The notes under the pieces: generated by a model
What the model was told of the DNA's origin: nothing
Databases searched by the model: none
What the model saw: the letters and a program-made list of their open reading frames with translations, nothing else
Assembly (NCBI GenBank): GCA_019843655.1
Contig: JACDQD010000007.1
Location: 10,351,600 to 10,415,599 of the forward strand
DNA length: 64,000 nt
Source: Lethocerus indicus
Taxonomy: Eukaryota > Arthropoda > Insecta > Hemiptera > Belostomatidae
Direction: 5' to 3'
Shown: piece after piece, positions 13,408 through 27,200 of the stretch
Layout of the letters: every line of letters starts with the position of its first letter
Numbering within the stretch: the first letter of the stretch is position 1
Translations under genes and position numbers: made by a program

Positions 13408-16400
13408 TCAAGGTGTCCTGTTCAACTGCTTAATCGTGATCTTGCAGTAGTGGTACTCCTTTTTGAACACGGCCAGATCCTTTCTCGTCACCACGCCCAC
13501 TACCTGGATATACAGCAAATGTTAATACCAGCAAAAGTAACCCATTATTGTTATTAACTTATACACATTTGTATTAAACTTCTACAATATATTCATACTG
13601 TCCAGCACTTTGGGTACATAGTCATATAAGCCACAATCATTTGATAAACATTATAAATTTTGTTATTTAAGTTTATGTTCGTAAAATAATAACTAAGTCT
13701 ACATTAATATCGGCAATCGATTTATACAGTGTTTTATCATTGAGGAAATTAAATTTTTCAGTTACTCCGAAAACTACATTTCTGCTGTTTCATTCGTAAT
13801 ACCTCGTACGATTCGTTAATGACGATCAGATGCCTGAGTCCTAATTCAGCGAACAACTTGTGCGTGTGGCTCAGTGATGCGTCCTGTTGAACCAATTAAA
13901 TATGTTAAACTTTACGCAACCCCGAACATAAAACAAACGTATGCACGTAGATACTATCAAGAACTTCCCTATCGCCTGTTATTTTAATGACTTTATTCCG
14001 CATCACTACTTTGACGAGTTTTAGTGAAATAAAACCGGCCGAACTTATTATCAAAAGCTATAATTGATTACCATTTTGACGACATATGGGTGCGGATTCA
14101 TGTATGGAGTGAGGTCCACCGATCTCCCCAGAGGAAGAGTATCCATATTTATGTTCTGAAAATGAATCGGAAGCATTATTTTATTGATTTTTCTAATTAA
14201 GACCTACACAGTTATCTAATAGTTCCCATATATTATTAGCGTAATAAATACATAAGTGGAATATTTCCTGATGTTATATAAAGAAATTAATTATAAACCG
14301 CTAGAATATATATGCAATATTGTTTTCTGTAATTATAAAAGGAAAAGGCAGGAATAAAATAGCCATAATTTTAAAATAGTTATATTATGTTACTCCGCAA
14401 TGAAGATAATCAGCAAGAAAGACTACGCTGTAATCATGTACAAGTTTAATGAAAAAGGTCATTAACTAAATCCAAAGTTTGATGTCATCTCATAAGTTAT
14501 GTAAAACAGTTACTGACTTTTTAGTTACGGTACGATTATTACAGCGCGTTATGTAATGATTATTTTTCGTAATTTTTATGACAATAATTTGTCGGTTTTT
14601 CGTTCGATAAAAAAATAGATTACTATTATTTTCCCCATCATCACTTAGTTCAGTTTTTGTAGTATAGTTGGACGTCGCTTTATGGGTATATTACGCGCGG
14701 ACTATTTCGTTTTTCCTTTAATATATGAAACTTGATCATGTCGACAATATGATTACCGGCACCAGCAGCCGACTAGTGAACTCGTTCCTGAAGAGTTTCA
14801 GGGTCTCCCGCAGTTCTTCAGGAGTCGACGGCGACGTGAAAGCCCGCTTTTTCAAAATGCTGTTCAGCTGAGATTTGAGTATCAGGCCTTTGAGCCGGCC
14901 GACGGACTTCACGCGATCCTGAAACACGAAATGGGGGTAGGAAAACGGAGGAGATTTAAAAAACAAAAACAGAATGGAGAAGAAACAAAAAATTGGATTA
15001 ATTGAGTTTTACGCCCGAGAGGAAGGCCGAAGGTGGGGGCTAGGAATAGAAAGAAACAGCCTTTTAGGGCGGTGGGACAAAAAAATACCACGGGCGGGAC
15101 CGGAATTTTCACGGTGCCCGATTTCGCCGTCAAGAAGCCCTGTTCCAGATTTTGTCCGACCGAGAAAGGATATCGAGTTCCATTTAGGGCCCCGATCACA
15201 AGGACGAATCAACACGCATCGGTACGCTTTTTTCTCGAGAATTAAACAGAATTCGTAGAAAAAAACGAAGAAAAAACTGTATTCCGCTGGTGTCGTATTT
15301 TGGATATTGAACTAAAACCTTTTACTGATGTTTTAGATTAATGTGCCACATGATGTAGCCCCTATAACAATACAGTTATTAATTACTTTTTTACTTAATA
15401 CATTAAAAAAGCTTGAATTATTATTTGGGGTTTCTTTGTGGAGCATTGGAGAAAATAATTTACGAAAGGGGGTTGGTGAGCCAAGTAGGTTTGGGGAATA
15501 ATTTTAGCTGGCATTATTTATCTCCGAAAAATGTTGAAATAACTTTAGGAATATTGCACCAACGCCAGTGTTTTTGTCTAATCCCGTTGTGTGACTGCAG
15601 GTTGTACCGGTTTCGACGTTTTCCTAACGCCAGTAGCATTCCGACAGCGGTACGTTTGGGAACGCGTACCAATGCGTACCTGTATGACGACTACCGTGTT
15701 CGACGGTTAACAAGGAGTAATAGGAGACGGAAACGAGTCGTCAAAGACCGTACAAGTGTTTAATATAGATATTTCGAACCGAATACAAGAACCGGCCGGC
15801 ATTCCCTCTCCACAAACGTGCTGTGTAAGAGGACGACATGACCAAGATGAAGTGGCTTTCGAGCCTTGAGTAAACAAGGCGCGCTCGCATATTAACGATT
15901 GTATTAAGACGTCCCGCCGCGATGACAACGTTAAAACAATGCCGCTAATAATTATCGCCTAGATATGAAACAAGATAACGGCTGCCTACGCGCACAACTC
16001 ATTCCTTTTGTATCTACGTATGTAGGTATGCGGAGAAGTTCTGAGGAGATTTTCCGGTTGAAACGACAGATGTTCCCTTTTTTTATATTTTTCAGGATAC
16101 AACATAGCCGAATTTTAACCGATAATTGCCTTCAGTATCACCAATATATGCAGTAAGAAAATTATAATAAATACAATACACTTTAATGAGTCGCGAAAGT
16201 GAGTACTATTCCTAGCCAAAGGTACAAGATAACACATTATTATTATAGACTAATAAAAAAAATAGACTATAATCATGCATAAGAATATGTAAGTGAGTTC
16301 AGCACATTATGCAATCCTAAGTAATACCTACAAAATAAAATTTCTTGGCGCGTCTCGGCCATCACTTCATCTCGAGAAGTTATCGAATTCGGTGGCCACT

Positions 16401-19400
16401 CCCTAGTTTATCGTCTTTTCGTAAATTTCTCACCTGGACCGAGGTCGAAGACGAATCTACGACCGGGAAACCGTTGTGCTTCGAATTCATGACGACGTCC
16501 ACCAGCCTGCCGACTGTCGTGACCGGCGGGAGCCACTCGACCGGGTCCTGGCTCATGACGTCCCTGGCCCTCACGTCCAGGCACAGAGGCGGAGGACTCT
16601 TGCTCAGCACGGGCATGCCTCGGATACCAAGCTCCATGTGAAACACCGACTGCAGAATATATATATCTGAATAGTATAAAAGGCTAAAGTTATATATTAA
16701 TGTAGGTATTGAGATTCCTTGAGTTTCCTTGAGACAGCGTTGGTCCAGTTCTTCAGAGTCATAATGTGCTACCGATGGATGCTACCGAAGAACATCGATG
16801 TAGTAGTACGTTTTCCGAACCGGAGGACACCACAAAATACCTATTCCTAAATTCTTATTCCAGTACTATGATAAAAAGCTGTATCCATTGATGGAATGCT
16901 ACTGGGAGGGGGGGCGGCGAAAAAGACTATAACTTCGATATAATTTATGTATCCTTTCCTATGAAACATGCGCGGTAATAAATATGAGATAGGGGGCAGT
17001 ATAAATGTGCGCCCCTCTGTCCCGCTGTTGTTTTACTGCCGGTTGAGCGCGGCTGCCTGCACTAATTTATGAAAGTATTTGAGTGGACGAATCGAGGTCA
17101 ACAGCGAATTTAGGTTCTGCTTTTTCTCATTTCTATCCGACGATTAAAATCATTTTCGGGCTTAAGTTGTACTCGGAGTTTCGCAGCACTGTAAATCAAC
17201 AGAAGGGCGCCTACCGATAACGAAATAACGCCAGAAATGTTTATAAAACAAGCGGGATCGACAGCCAAATAAATCTGTACGATATAAAAATATTGCTTAA
17301 TATAAGCAAATCGAACGAGTTAAGCAACATTGTTTTAGGCTCTCCTACAAATACAACATGTGGACCTTGAGGTGAGCGTAGAAATAACGTCACTAACATA
17401 ACGTATAAATATAATATGAGATCATAAATATTACTACTATAAAAACAATGGAATCTAAGATCGGAAAGATAGCCTCAAAGGTCAATGAGAGAAGGTCTAC
17501 GCCTAAAGGAATGCCAAAGTTTTGAGGAGAGAAAAACGATCACGACATTCGAATATAATATTTTTATTCGTATAGTTCTTTTTTTTACCGAGGAATAGAA
17601 TCAATCTTTCAGCCTGACTTTTTGGATCACCCTCAATGAATTCATTTACATGTTGATTAAAACCGCTTATGTAAGTACCGTGCCCACCTTTCGTCGGGGC
17701 CCTGGCCGGCCATACCGGGCCGTAAAATTGATAATTAATCTTATACTTCTAGCATAAAATTATTCGCCCGTTCGCTCCGAGCTACAGGCGTTCCGGCCGG
17801 CCTATAAATAAGAACCGTCCGGTGGGGGTTAACAGTGAAATCTGGTAACGCTAACATTAATTCATCGGCCCGACCTCTATTACACAACACTGCCCGGTCC
17901 CAGGACAGGAAGCCATCTGCAATTAATTATCTAACTCACCAAACTTCACCCTTTCCTTCGACGTTGAACCTTCGGAAAGCGCATGGCGCGCTCAACAATC
18001 CTCGATGAGTACCGTTAAGAATACAGAACGTTATGGAAACATTTTAATTATATGAATATTTGGTGTCGAGTGGAGACGAGCGCATGAGTGAAAATATACC
18101 TCTTTGGCATAAGTAAAATGAAACCATCTGCTATTATAATCGATAGAAATTTTCGAACGTATCGCTTGTCAGTTAAATACGCGGACGTTTTTTGAGCTAT
18201 CGACAGATGTTTTTGGGCCACATTGTTTTCGCATTTCCGTTCGGGCACTGTGTGGGAGGAGATTAGTTATTAACGGAATACTTTTGAGACGATGCACAAC
18301 ATTTAAGTGAAGAAGAATATCGAAGCCACCGAATTCCGGTCGATATTAATTGTCAGGTATCCTATCAGGTCGTATCGTAAATTATTTCTTCTAACGGTCA
18401 GATTATTGGTATGATGACGCAGATTCAAATCAGGTGCGCATGCGCAAACGATACTATTGACGATACAATAAAATGGAGGAAGTCGTTCGCGTTCTGAATA
18501 CCGCTTAGCGCACTTTGAACCGATCGAGACAGGTAGCCCGAATCACGGCCCCATTACGCAGTTGTAAGACTCGGAATTGTAATTTACCTCGGTGAAAAGC
18601 ATGCCGACGAACTTGGTGGTGATGAGCATGATGAATATGGGCACGCCGAATTTGGTGGATCCCGTCGCCTCAATGTAAATGATGCCCAGGCTGAAGGTGA
18701 GCCTGGTCACCCCGCTCAGCTGGGCTGCAGATCCCATGAACGCGTATTTGTTCGGCTGCGCCCAATTTTCCGTCTGAAACAAATTAAAACTCGGGTTAAT
18801 ATTTACTACAGGGGCCCCCTAGGTTATATAGATATATACGGGTGAACCGATGTCGTCAACTGGGTCTGCCATCTTTGTTTTCACACTGGGCAATCATTTT
18901 TGTTTTCGAATCTGACGGGAAGGGTTTGTTTTTTTTTGGAAATTAGGCGGTTTTCTTTTGTGTTTGAGTAATCATTTTTGTTTTCGAATCTGGCGGGAAG
19001 GGTTGTTTTTTTTTGGAAATTAGGCGGTTTTTTTTTGTGTTTGAGTAATCATTTTTGTCACACCGGGCAATCATATTTGTTTTCGAATCTGACGGGAAGG
19101 GTTGTTTTTTTTTGGAAATTAGGTGGTTTTTTTTGTTTGAGTTGCTACGGAAGTGTTAGTTTAATTATATTATTTTTTATATATTTCTTTTCGCGTCATA
19201 ATTACTTTCTTTCCTTTTACTAAAAAAACCCCCGTCGGACGCCTAAAATGAGACGCATAAAATCTGAATTAATTACGTTATTAATTAGGCGGAAGCCTAG
19301 GAAAGAAGGAGTGATAAAATATCTACCTTGTATCCCATAAGGATATCTGCATTTTTCATCTTAAAAAAATAATAAATCAAATTTCAAATAAATGTTTCAA

Positions 19401-22400
19401 TATAAATTGAAATATACACGGTTTATAGTTTAATTTATTATTGGAATATATAGAGAATGATAAAAGTATTGTAAAGGAAACTCCAATTACAACTGACGTA
19501 ACTAAGCGCAACCTCCCATTAATTGATTATTCCTTAATTATAAAAGAAAAGAATGAAACAGTTTAAACATGTTATACCTGAGGATTCATTTGGTGCATGA
19601 TCAACGCCATCAGTCTGCCCCAGGCTGCGCCCGTTATCAGGTTTGGCACGAATATACCAGCCGATATTGCCGAACCCATCGTCATGGCCGACCAGAAGAA
19701 GTAGAGCGTCACGTATATCGACAGGGACTTCATGTCTATTAGACCTAAGCCGATATTTTAGTGGGACTTGGTAGGAGTGAATTTCATTCAAATTTAACGC
19801 GTTAAATATTAAATATACGTACTGTAGTGAGGATTGAAAAGGGAGCTGAGCACCAGTTGTCCGTTCTGATACATGAATAGTGCCATTGTGTGGAAACGAC
19901 CTTCCTTACAGTAACCCTGATGCGGGAAAATTATAATGTTAGTGTAATATAAATGTTAAGGTTTGGACTTTAAACAAGAAATAGTGCTAATGACCGTGTT
20001 TCGATCTATCGTATATAATTATTATAATGTAATTAACGAGAGGGTAATAACTATATTCTGTGGGAAAACCACCACAATTGGCCTTCCTCTTTTTTCCTGA
20101 CCTTCTGATTTCCGGAGTATTTTTCTTTTGTACTTCGATTTAATTTTTACGAACTGTGAGAGTTTCAAGTCATATTCAATTTCAGTTTAATCCTTGAATT
20201 GCAATTATAATCTTATATCGGAATTGCCTGCCTTATTGCAACTCCAAAGTTCATAACCGTAGGTCTGCAGAGTAGCCTTTTGGCATTCAATGGAAAGTTT
20301 GTTTTTAATTATTAATCGAATGTTTTCCAATCGCGGAAACGGTTTTAATTCTGTCAGCAATTTAGAGTGCCACTTTCGCATCATGAGCACAGTCCCGCTG
20401 CATATTACCGAGCCTCCTTTTTGGTGACGAGTAATATTGCAAGAGTGATGATATTAAAACTCTCACGGTTAATGGAATAATTGGAACATTCTTTTGATTT
20501 GTCCAATGTCTTTACTTTTTCGTTCTTTCGTATATGTTTGCCTATACTACTCAAACGTTCAACCTAACCTTTATTGCGATTGGCGGTGGATCGCACTCAT
20601 AGTCCTCAATAACGTCATTGGGACTGCACTCATCCACATAAAGTAGAGCTATAAACCCAGTGGAGACGGTTAGAATTGAAATAAACAAGATTTCGATGAA
20701 TTTTCTTATTTTTGTTTTAACAAACCTGCAAACAAATTGAGAATTTTCAGTTTTAGATAACGCCCAATTAATGATGATTCCTTATATTCATTCATTATCT
20801 GTATTACGTTTAACAGTGGTGATATTGTTCATTTGAAACACGCTTATTTTCAATATTTACTAACCTATTTCGGAAAATGATTAAACACTCTTGAATTTTT
20901 ATCCAAACGGCTCCGAGAATACCACCAATGGCTCCCATGAGTATGAATATAGGTATTTCTTCGACCTCGAAGGTCGTCGTCGTCCTCTGTTTAACCGCGT
21001 GGAAGAAAAGGAGCGCTTCCTTCGCCAACTGACCTATTAGAATCGCAGAAAAAAAATAAACAATAGGCTAAACCGAAAATAGAAAAGTAATTTGTTATTT
21101 ATAGTATTCACCCGAAAAACCCTTTAGGAATGACAGGAGCAGGTGATAAACTGCTCCGCTGGTCAGAGCGCAAATGAAAATTCTGAAAGTCAAATCTGCG
21201 CTCCAGTAGGTCACACCTTCTTCCAGCACCATCAGCATCCCACCTGCAATTTATTTACTTTCTCAAATCGATCGTGTACCCAAAACGACAGACCAGAAGC
21301 TTATAAGAAAATGGTAATAAGACAATGAGGATGTGTCTATCGTAAGTATCGGTTAACTGTGTTACGTACCCAGGGGGGTTCCGAAGGCCGCTGTAAGTCC
21401 GGCGGCGAAGCCGGCGGCCGCGAAATCCCTCCTCTCTTGGTCCTGGTGAAAATATCTGAAAGGCCTGACGTCTGTGAAAGGTATATGGATTAGAGGCATA
21501 GTGGCTCCCACCGCCGTCCCTAGGTGAACCAGTGGGCCCTCCTTAAACAGTAATAATACAGTTGTATACCGATACCTATACCACTCCTTATAACAAGGAA
21601 ATTAGGACACAACTTCGTTTTGAAGATTATTTTACGCTCATTAGAAGGAAGCGGGAAAAATCCCGACATTGTTAATGCATCAGTGTAACAGCAGTGCAAT
21701 GATAGCGGTGAGGGATTCTTAGGTAGCATTTTGACGCTGAAACCGACTAGCTATGAAAACTGAGAAGTTATAAATTCGCACGAGTGACATTTATTTATAT
21801 TATTCCACGATACGTAAATTAATTTCGCGAAAAAGCCCTGAAAAAAAACTTATTTGAGAGCAAAGCGATGAAAGTATGGGGCCTTACTTTTCCCAACGCC
21901 AGTCCTGATATGACGGCGAAAATGAGGCTGAACATTTTAACCAGCAACGTCCTGAGTTTGACCAGCCGAGGAATCCTCACGCCGTTCAGAAAGGAAATGA
22001 CGCCCGCAACACCTCCCCCGCTTGCTGTAGGCTGTATTATTTTTATCTCACATTATTGAAAAAAAAATCAATTTTTATTACTATCAATATAATGATTGTC
22101 TTGAAAAATATACGGTCTTTCGAGTTGTCTTAGATAGAAAAAAAGATTTAATATCTTTAAGTTTTACCTCGATTAATAGAACTAAAAGGCTTCCAACAGC
22201 AGCCGGCCCAATGCATAAGAGCAACATGAACAAATATACATGATATGGGTTTTTAAATTCTGCCTCAGTATCTATGTTAATTTGTTAAGTTAAAAACTTT
22301 TTATTTCATTATTATATTATCAAATTTATTTAGTTTGTTGTATTGACATTTAAAAATATTAGATTAAAATTAAAATTAGTCTATTGGAAAACGATACTTT

Positions 22401-23229
22401 CGTTGAGGAACTTGAATTTCATGCAGGAAAAGAATTCAACATTCATTTCTACAAAAAATCCAAAGCATCCAGTGGTGATACCAATAAGGATTAGAATAAT
22501 GTATCTCTGCAGTCCTGTGTAAAACATAAATGGTAATCCATATCTCTTCTGTTCTTCAACAATCAGAACATTTTCACAATCTTCGTAATCTAAAGACTAA
22601 AAAATAATTTTTACCTTATAAATTATGAATTAATCATATATGATTCAAACCCATAACTACCCAGAATTAAGGCATGAAATTAATAAAATAAATTCTTCCT
22701 AGTTAAAAGTAAAGAAGCTTCCAGAGAGGCACACACAATTATTAGGCAGAAACAAAATTACTTTCAGCAAGGAAACTGATGATATTTACAAAAAGGGAAT
22801 ATTGTTCATGCCATAAAAATAAAATATAAAATCCAGTCAACATTTTATTTGTTTTACTAATTCCTTTTTCTTGATTCAAAAGGTAACAATCCATTATTTA
22901 TTTTATATTATTAGAATAATGTCCAAAAAATAATTTACCTCAAATTTCTCAGAAATATGTTCATGGTCATTCCATTTACTCTGCTTAATCTTAGCAAATT
23001 TATGTGCTTCCTAGAAAGTAATGATCTCATTTACCTAATTTAATATTAAACGTGTTAATATTTTACTCATTTTTTTCATAATAGTATTATGCAAAATGTA
23101 TATACAAAATGTTAGTATTCAAGTATTTATGTCAAGTAAATTGACATATAGTTCATATCTAACCACCTCGTCATCGTGCTTGCAACAGTCCACACAGAAA
23201 AATTCTAGGCATCTAACAAATTTAGACAT
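13408..23229 (-). CDS. CLC-7-type H+/Cl- exchange transporter, 17 exons
   Basis: Exons (high to low): 23229-23167, 23010-22939, 22596-22398, 22271-22168, 22031-21888, 21541-21370, 21243-21112, 21033-20865, 20725-20569, 19916-19823, 19744-19578, 18773-18588, 16649-16434, 14918-14757, 14155-14072, 13883-13803, 13503-13408. Together they give 2,298 nt (765 aa; human CLC-7 is about 805). All introns are GT-AG with matching phases. The family call rests on the N-terminal SLDYEDCEN, the gating-glutamate motif GKEGP across exons 5/6, the proton-path pair LEEG in exon 7, GIFVP in exon 11, the pore tyrosine in NKYAFMG in exon 12, and two C-terminal CBS domains (exons 13-14 and 15-17, the latter with GLRHLIV and VGVVTRKDL). 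CLC-7 proteins swap 2 Cl- for 1 H+ in lysosomal or late endosomal membranes. Odd points: the filter motif is GGGVA instead of GSGIP (exon 5), and the N-terminus is short, without the dileucine-rich tail of vertebrate CLC-7. Exon 1 could end 3 nt later, and a 5' non-coding exon is likely (acceptor TTTTAG just before the ATG). Confidence 0.92.
18891..19143. repeat. T-rich tandem repeat, about 75-80 bp x 3, in a CLC intron
   Basis: Three imperfect head-to-tail copies containing AATCATTTTTGTTTTCGAAT, a GACGGGAAGGG core, a run of eight to nine T and GGAAATTAGGCGG. They begin near 18891, 18968 and 19070, inside the intron between CLC exons 12 and 11's upstream side (18774-19577). The unit is unrelated to the 70-bp satellite. 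Confidence 0.8.
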
Positions 23230-24211
23230 TTTGAACTAAAAGTAATTGTAAAAAGCATTTGCACATGAATATTTGAAATAACACAAACAATTGAACTATT
23301 AGTGTTCCCAAGGATTTAATTATTGAAAATTATTACTAAAATAAATATTGATATTTATATATTTTTATTTATTGATTTTACAATTCTTGTAAAAAGTATT
23401 TCAAGCTAAATAGCCATTAGTTACTCATCACTTCTCATTTCTTTATTAATTACTGAGAGTCTCAAATAGTCTGCAAATAAAATGTAAGTGCAACAATTAA
23501 GAAAATAATAAATTTTTATTTATACTCGCATTTGAATATATACAATGAATAAATTCTTTCAATATCAATACTGTCATGTGACTATATGAGAATATATTAT
23601 GAATATATTGTGAAAAAGCATGAAAATATATTTCATTAATAACTCATATGGAAATCATATTTGCAGGCCTATTTTCAATTGTTCTTAAATCTAAAAAGTC
23701 ACACTACAAAATATCTTTTGCATAGCAAATGAATAGATTGCTAATTTACATTAAATTGAAGGTAAATTCCAATATGATTTGAAACTTACACGTTGAATGC
23801 ATATTGAATAAAATTTTTATTTTTTAGTGAACATATGTTGGAATATTAAATCATATATTTTTCATGAATAGTGTTAGTGGATTTAATTTTTTTTTAATAT
23901 ACATTTTTGTGTGCCTGTTAAAGGTTAACTTCCAACCATAATTTTATAACAGTTTACATAGGTGGAGTCTTTGAGTAAGTAATAACTAAATTTAATTTTA
24001 AAAATCAATAGTTTGGGTGCCCTTCCAATATGCTCTACCAAGAGATTTAATTCAAATATAAATTCTATACAAATTACCATTTAAAATGTATAGAAAACCT
24101 ATCTATTTATAGTTTTAATATATTATTTTTGGTAGTCAGAACATTACTTTGTATCATGAATTATTTATTATTATCTGCTTAGGTGTCAAGTTGAACATCA
24201 CCCAATGCAAC
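23230..24211. promoter_or_regulatory. head-to-head intergenic interval between CLC and SUN genes
   Basis: Roughly 1 kb of very AT-rich DNA separates the CLC start codon (minus) from the SUN start codon (plus). Divergent promoters and first non-coding exons must lie here or within neighbouring introns. No TATA box or initiator can be assigned with confidence. Confidence 0.35.
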
Positions 24212-27200
24212 ATGAAATTCACAAGAAGAGGATTAATTACAAAATGTTCACCAGTTCCAGGTATTCACGTGTTATTTCTAATATATTTATACCTAAAAGC
24301 CCAAAAGCTCAAAATATTCAATATCAACAGCTATCTTTTCAATGTTCAAATGTAAAATTTAATGCTTAATTATAAAATGCCTTGGATTATGTAAATGCTG
24401 TTTTTAATTGTATTGAAAAAATAAAAACATTACTATAGATGATGATGAAGAACTGATAGATTCACCGGAAGAGAGAACAAATTATAGGAAAAATCTGCCT
24501 GGCCCAATGCACACACCACCCAGATTTAGGATTCTTAAAAGTAAGAATCATTTGGAAATATTTGAAGGATATTGAAAAAGTCATTATTATTTTATTTTGA
24601 AAAAATAAAATAAAAACCGTTATTTCAGACTTCAAACAAGACAGAAAAATGATGCTGTTTGATGAAGACCCAAATATTGTCCATATCACTCAATTGGAGC
24701 CTCACACTGGTCAGTTTATGCATAGAACTACATATTACTCGTATGATTAAATGGCAGGTAATATTATTGGTGATAACTTTATTCCTAGAATTTCCATATA
24801 CTGCTGTCAGCGAGATGATTTGGATGAGTGATCAAATAAATCATAGTATTTTAATGGATAACAATAATTTTTTATCCAGGTGAATTCTGGACATTTATTT
24901 GTAACACCAACTTAGAAAATCTAAGCCAATCCTGTCTGTTAAATATTCTAGTAACAGTGTACTGGAATATTTAACTGAATTAGCTATAATTCTAACCTAT
25001 GTTATCTTTTTTTGTTATAAATTTTTCAGGATGTAAGAGTACACTAGCTCAACGAATGGGATTGATTTGCTTCTACATATCATTAATATGTTTAGTGGGC
25101 CTTTGTAAGTATACTAATAAGTTTGCAAATTGTCCATGTGGCATTTATAGGATAAGTACGACAAATATTATTTTCTTCTTACTTATCCTATTATTCAGTT
25201 AGTAAATACCTTTTAGGTGTCTGGGCATATGTTTTGGGAAAACGAATATGGGATTTTGATATAAGGATAGCAGATTATTTTTCTGAATATGGGTAAGTTA
25301 TACTTACATTCTTAATTTGTTTATAAAAATATACTTCATTTAACCTATTACAATGTTTAGAAGACCTACGATATTTAGCCATTTCAAGATAATCCCTCCT
25401 TTTCTAGAAAAAAACAAGTTCAAAAATCAGATCTTCGAGATTCTGAAATAGCAATAGCAACAATAAAGAGTCTCATCGCAAATGAGCTGGGGCAGATCAA
25501 ACAGACATTGAACAAAATAGTTGAGGTACAATTTCAAATAATTTTCATTCTATTCCCCACGTATTATACTGCCTGAATTTTAATTGAAATGTTGCACTCT
25601 CTGTTTTAGGAATTACTGCACCTCGAGTTAAAGACAGATGACACGGGTATGCAATATGGTTACTGCGCATTGTACCGTGTAAAGATCACATGCAGCTATA
25701 CTTCGATGATTTATGACAGTATATTTCATTTTTTTTGTAAGGCGGAACGAATATTTTGCAAAAGCTTTACGGCGAACAACCGGATTATGCACTTGAAAAG
25801 AACGGCGGAAGCGTTTATTCGATCCTTGCCACCCAAACCTATGCTCCTCATTCGGTCGCCGTCACCGTCTATGGAATTACCGTCTGGAGACACATTTCAA
25901 GCAGCCCTCGCACTGTTATAAAGGTAAATTTAGTTATTTTAATTAATCACTTAATTTACTAAATTAAAAGATACAGTTTGAGGTATCGTTGCGGCCGTCC
26001 ATGCTAAGTTTAACCGGTTATTAAAAGAAAGAGAAATAATCTGTTGCTTATAAATGCAGAACGTTCGGAAAAAAAACATCTGGAATCATCACTGAAATAA
26101 TAGACAAAAAATCTTGATAGTTTTATGCAATAATAATAATAATACTGCTTTTAGAGGTCGTGGCGCAATACGGCAAAAACGCGTTAGACCAGCAGTTAAA
26201 TTCTGCGGTAACGGACCTAATTTTAATTTATTACGTACTTGAATTTTTATACTGAATTATGGTCAACTGAAATTAATATGAAATCGTAAAAAGAATATGT
26301 GCACAATGCGGGTGGTTTAATTAAGGACGGTGAGTACGGCGCAATGGATCTGCAATTCGGCAATACGCGTTGTGCGGGCTTTAGTATTAGCGCCGTCATA
26401 TAGCGGTATTTAATTTCCATCTTTAGCGAGGCTTACGCTTCCCTGTTCGGCCTGAAATTGATATCCTGTAAGCAATAGAAGATACAGCATAGGTACAATT
26501 ATATTTTTTATATAATGTATATGTTAGTCACCTCACTTTGGGTGTGTTTTGGGCATCCTCACTGCACTGTCACTGTCACTTCTACTGGGATTCTATTAAT
26601 CGGCTCAAGTCATATATCTGATCACACAACTGGTCACAACTATATGAGGTTATGACTTCCAAATATATGATAGGAAACCTACATATATTAGTATATAGGA
26701 AACATATATGTGCAGTTTTCCTTTTGATCGAAAATTAATTGCTCAAAATTTATTTTTAGTAATTTAGTTAATCGTTGCTAGTGCACACAACGAACTTTAG
26801 TTAAGCACATGTCCGCACCACCCTCAGGTGGCGCTAGTTTATCGGTACCAGTGCACACAACAAACTCTACTTAAGTACATTTCCGCACCACCCGAAGGGG
26901 GCGCTAGTTTCTCGATGCATCAAACCAGCGACCAAAAAAGTCAGATGAGATAGAAGGACACGAAATCTAGAAGGCGGGTTATTTCCACAGTAAGAGTTTT
27001 CACGTACGTTCTGGAAGGTGTATGTTCGGCGTCTTTCCATTCATTGTGTTCGAAAACTGTGACAGCTAACACTGCTCGTTCATGGAGGTGACACTTCCCT
27101 AACCGTCGGTGCCGGGCGTATTTCAGGGCCTGATACATCCCGGAGAGTGTTGGGCGTTCCGCGGTGAAGGCAACATCGTGCTGCAGATGTCGAGGAGAAT

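Noticed and set aside
14974..15258. Overlapping frames on both strands in a GC-richer patch
   Set aside because: The patch is within a CLC intron (14919-16433); all strands are open at once, as composition predicts, with no motif.
16345..16670. Plus-strand frames overlapping 16.4-16.65 kb
   Set aside because: They are antisense shadows of the CLC first CBS-domain exon (16649-16434).
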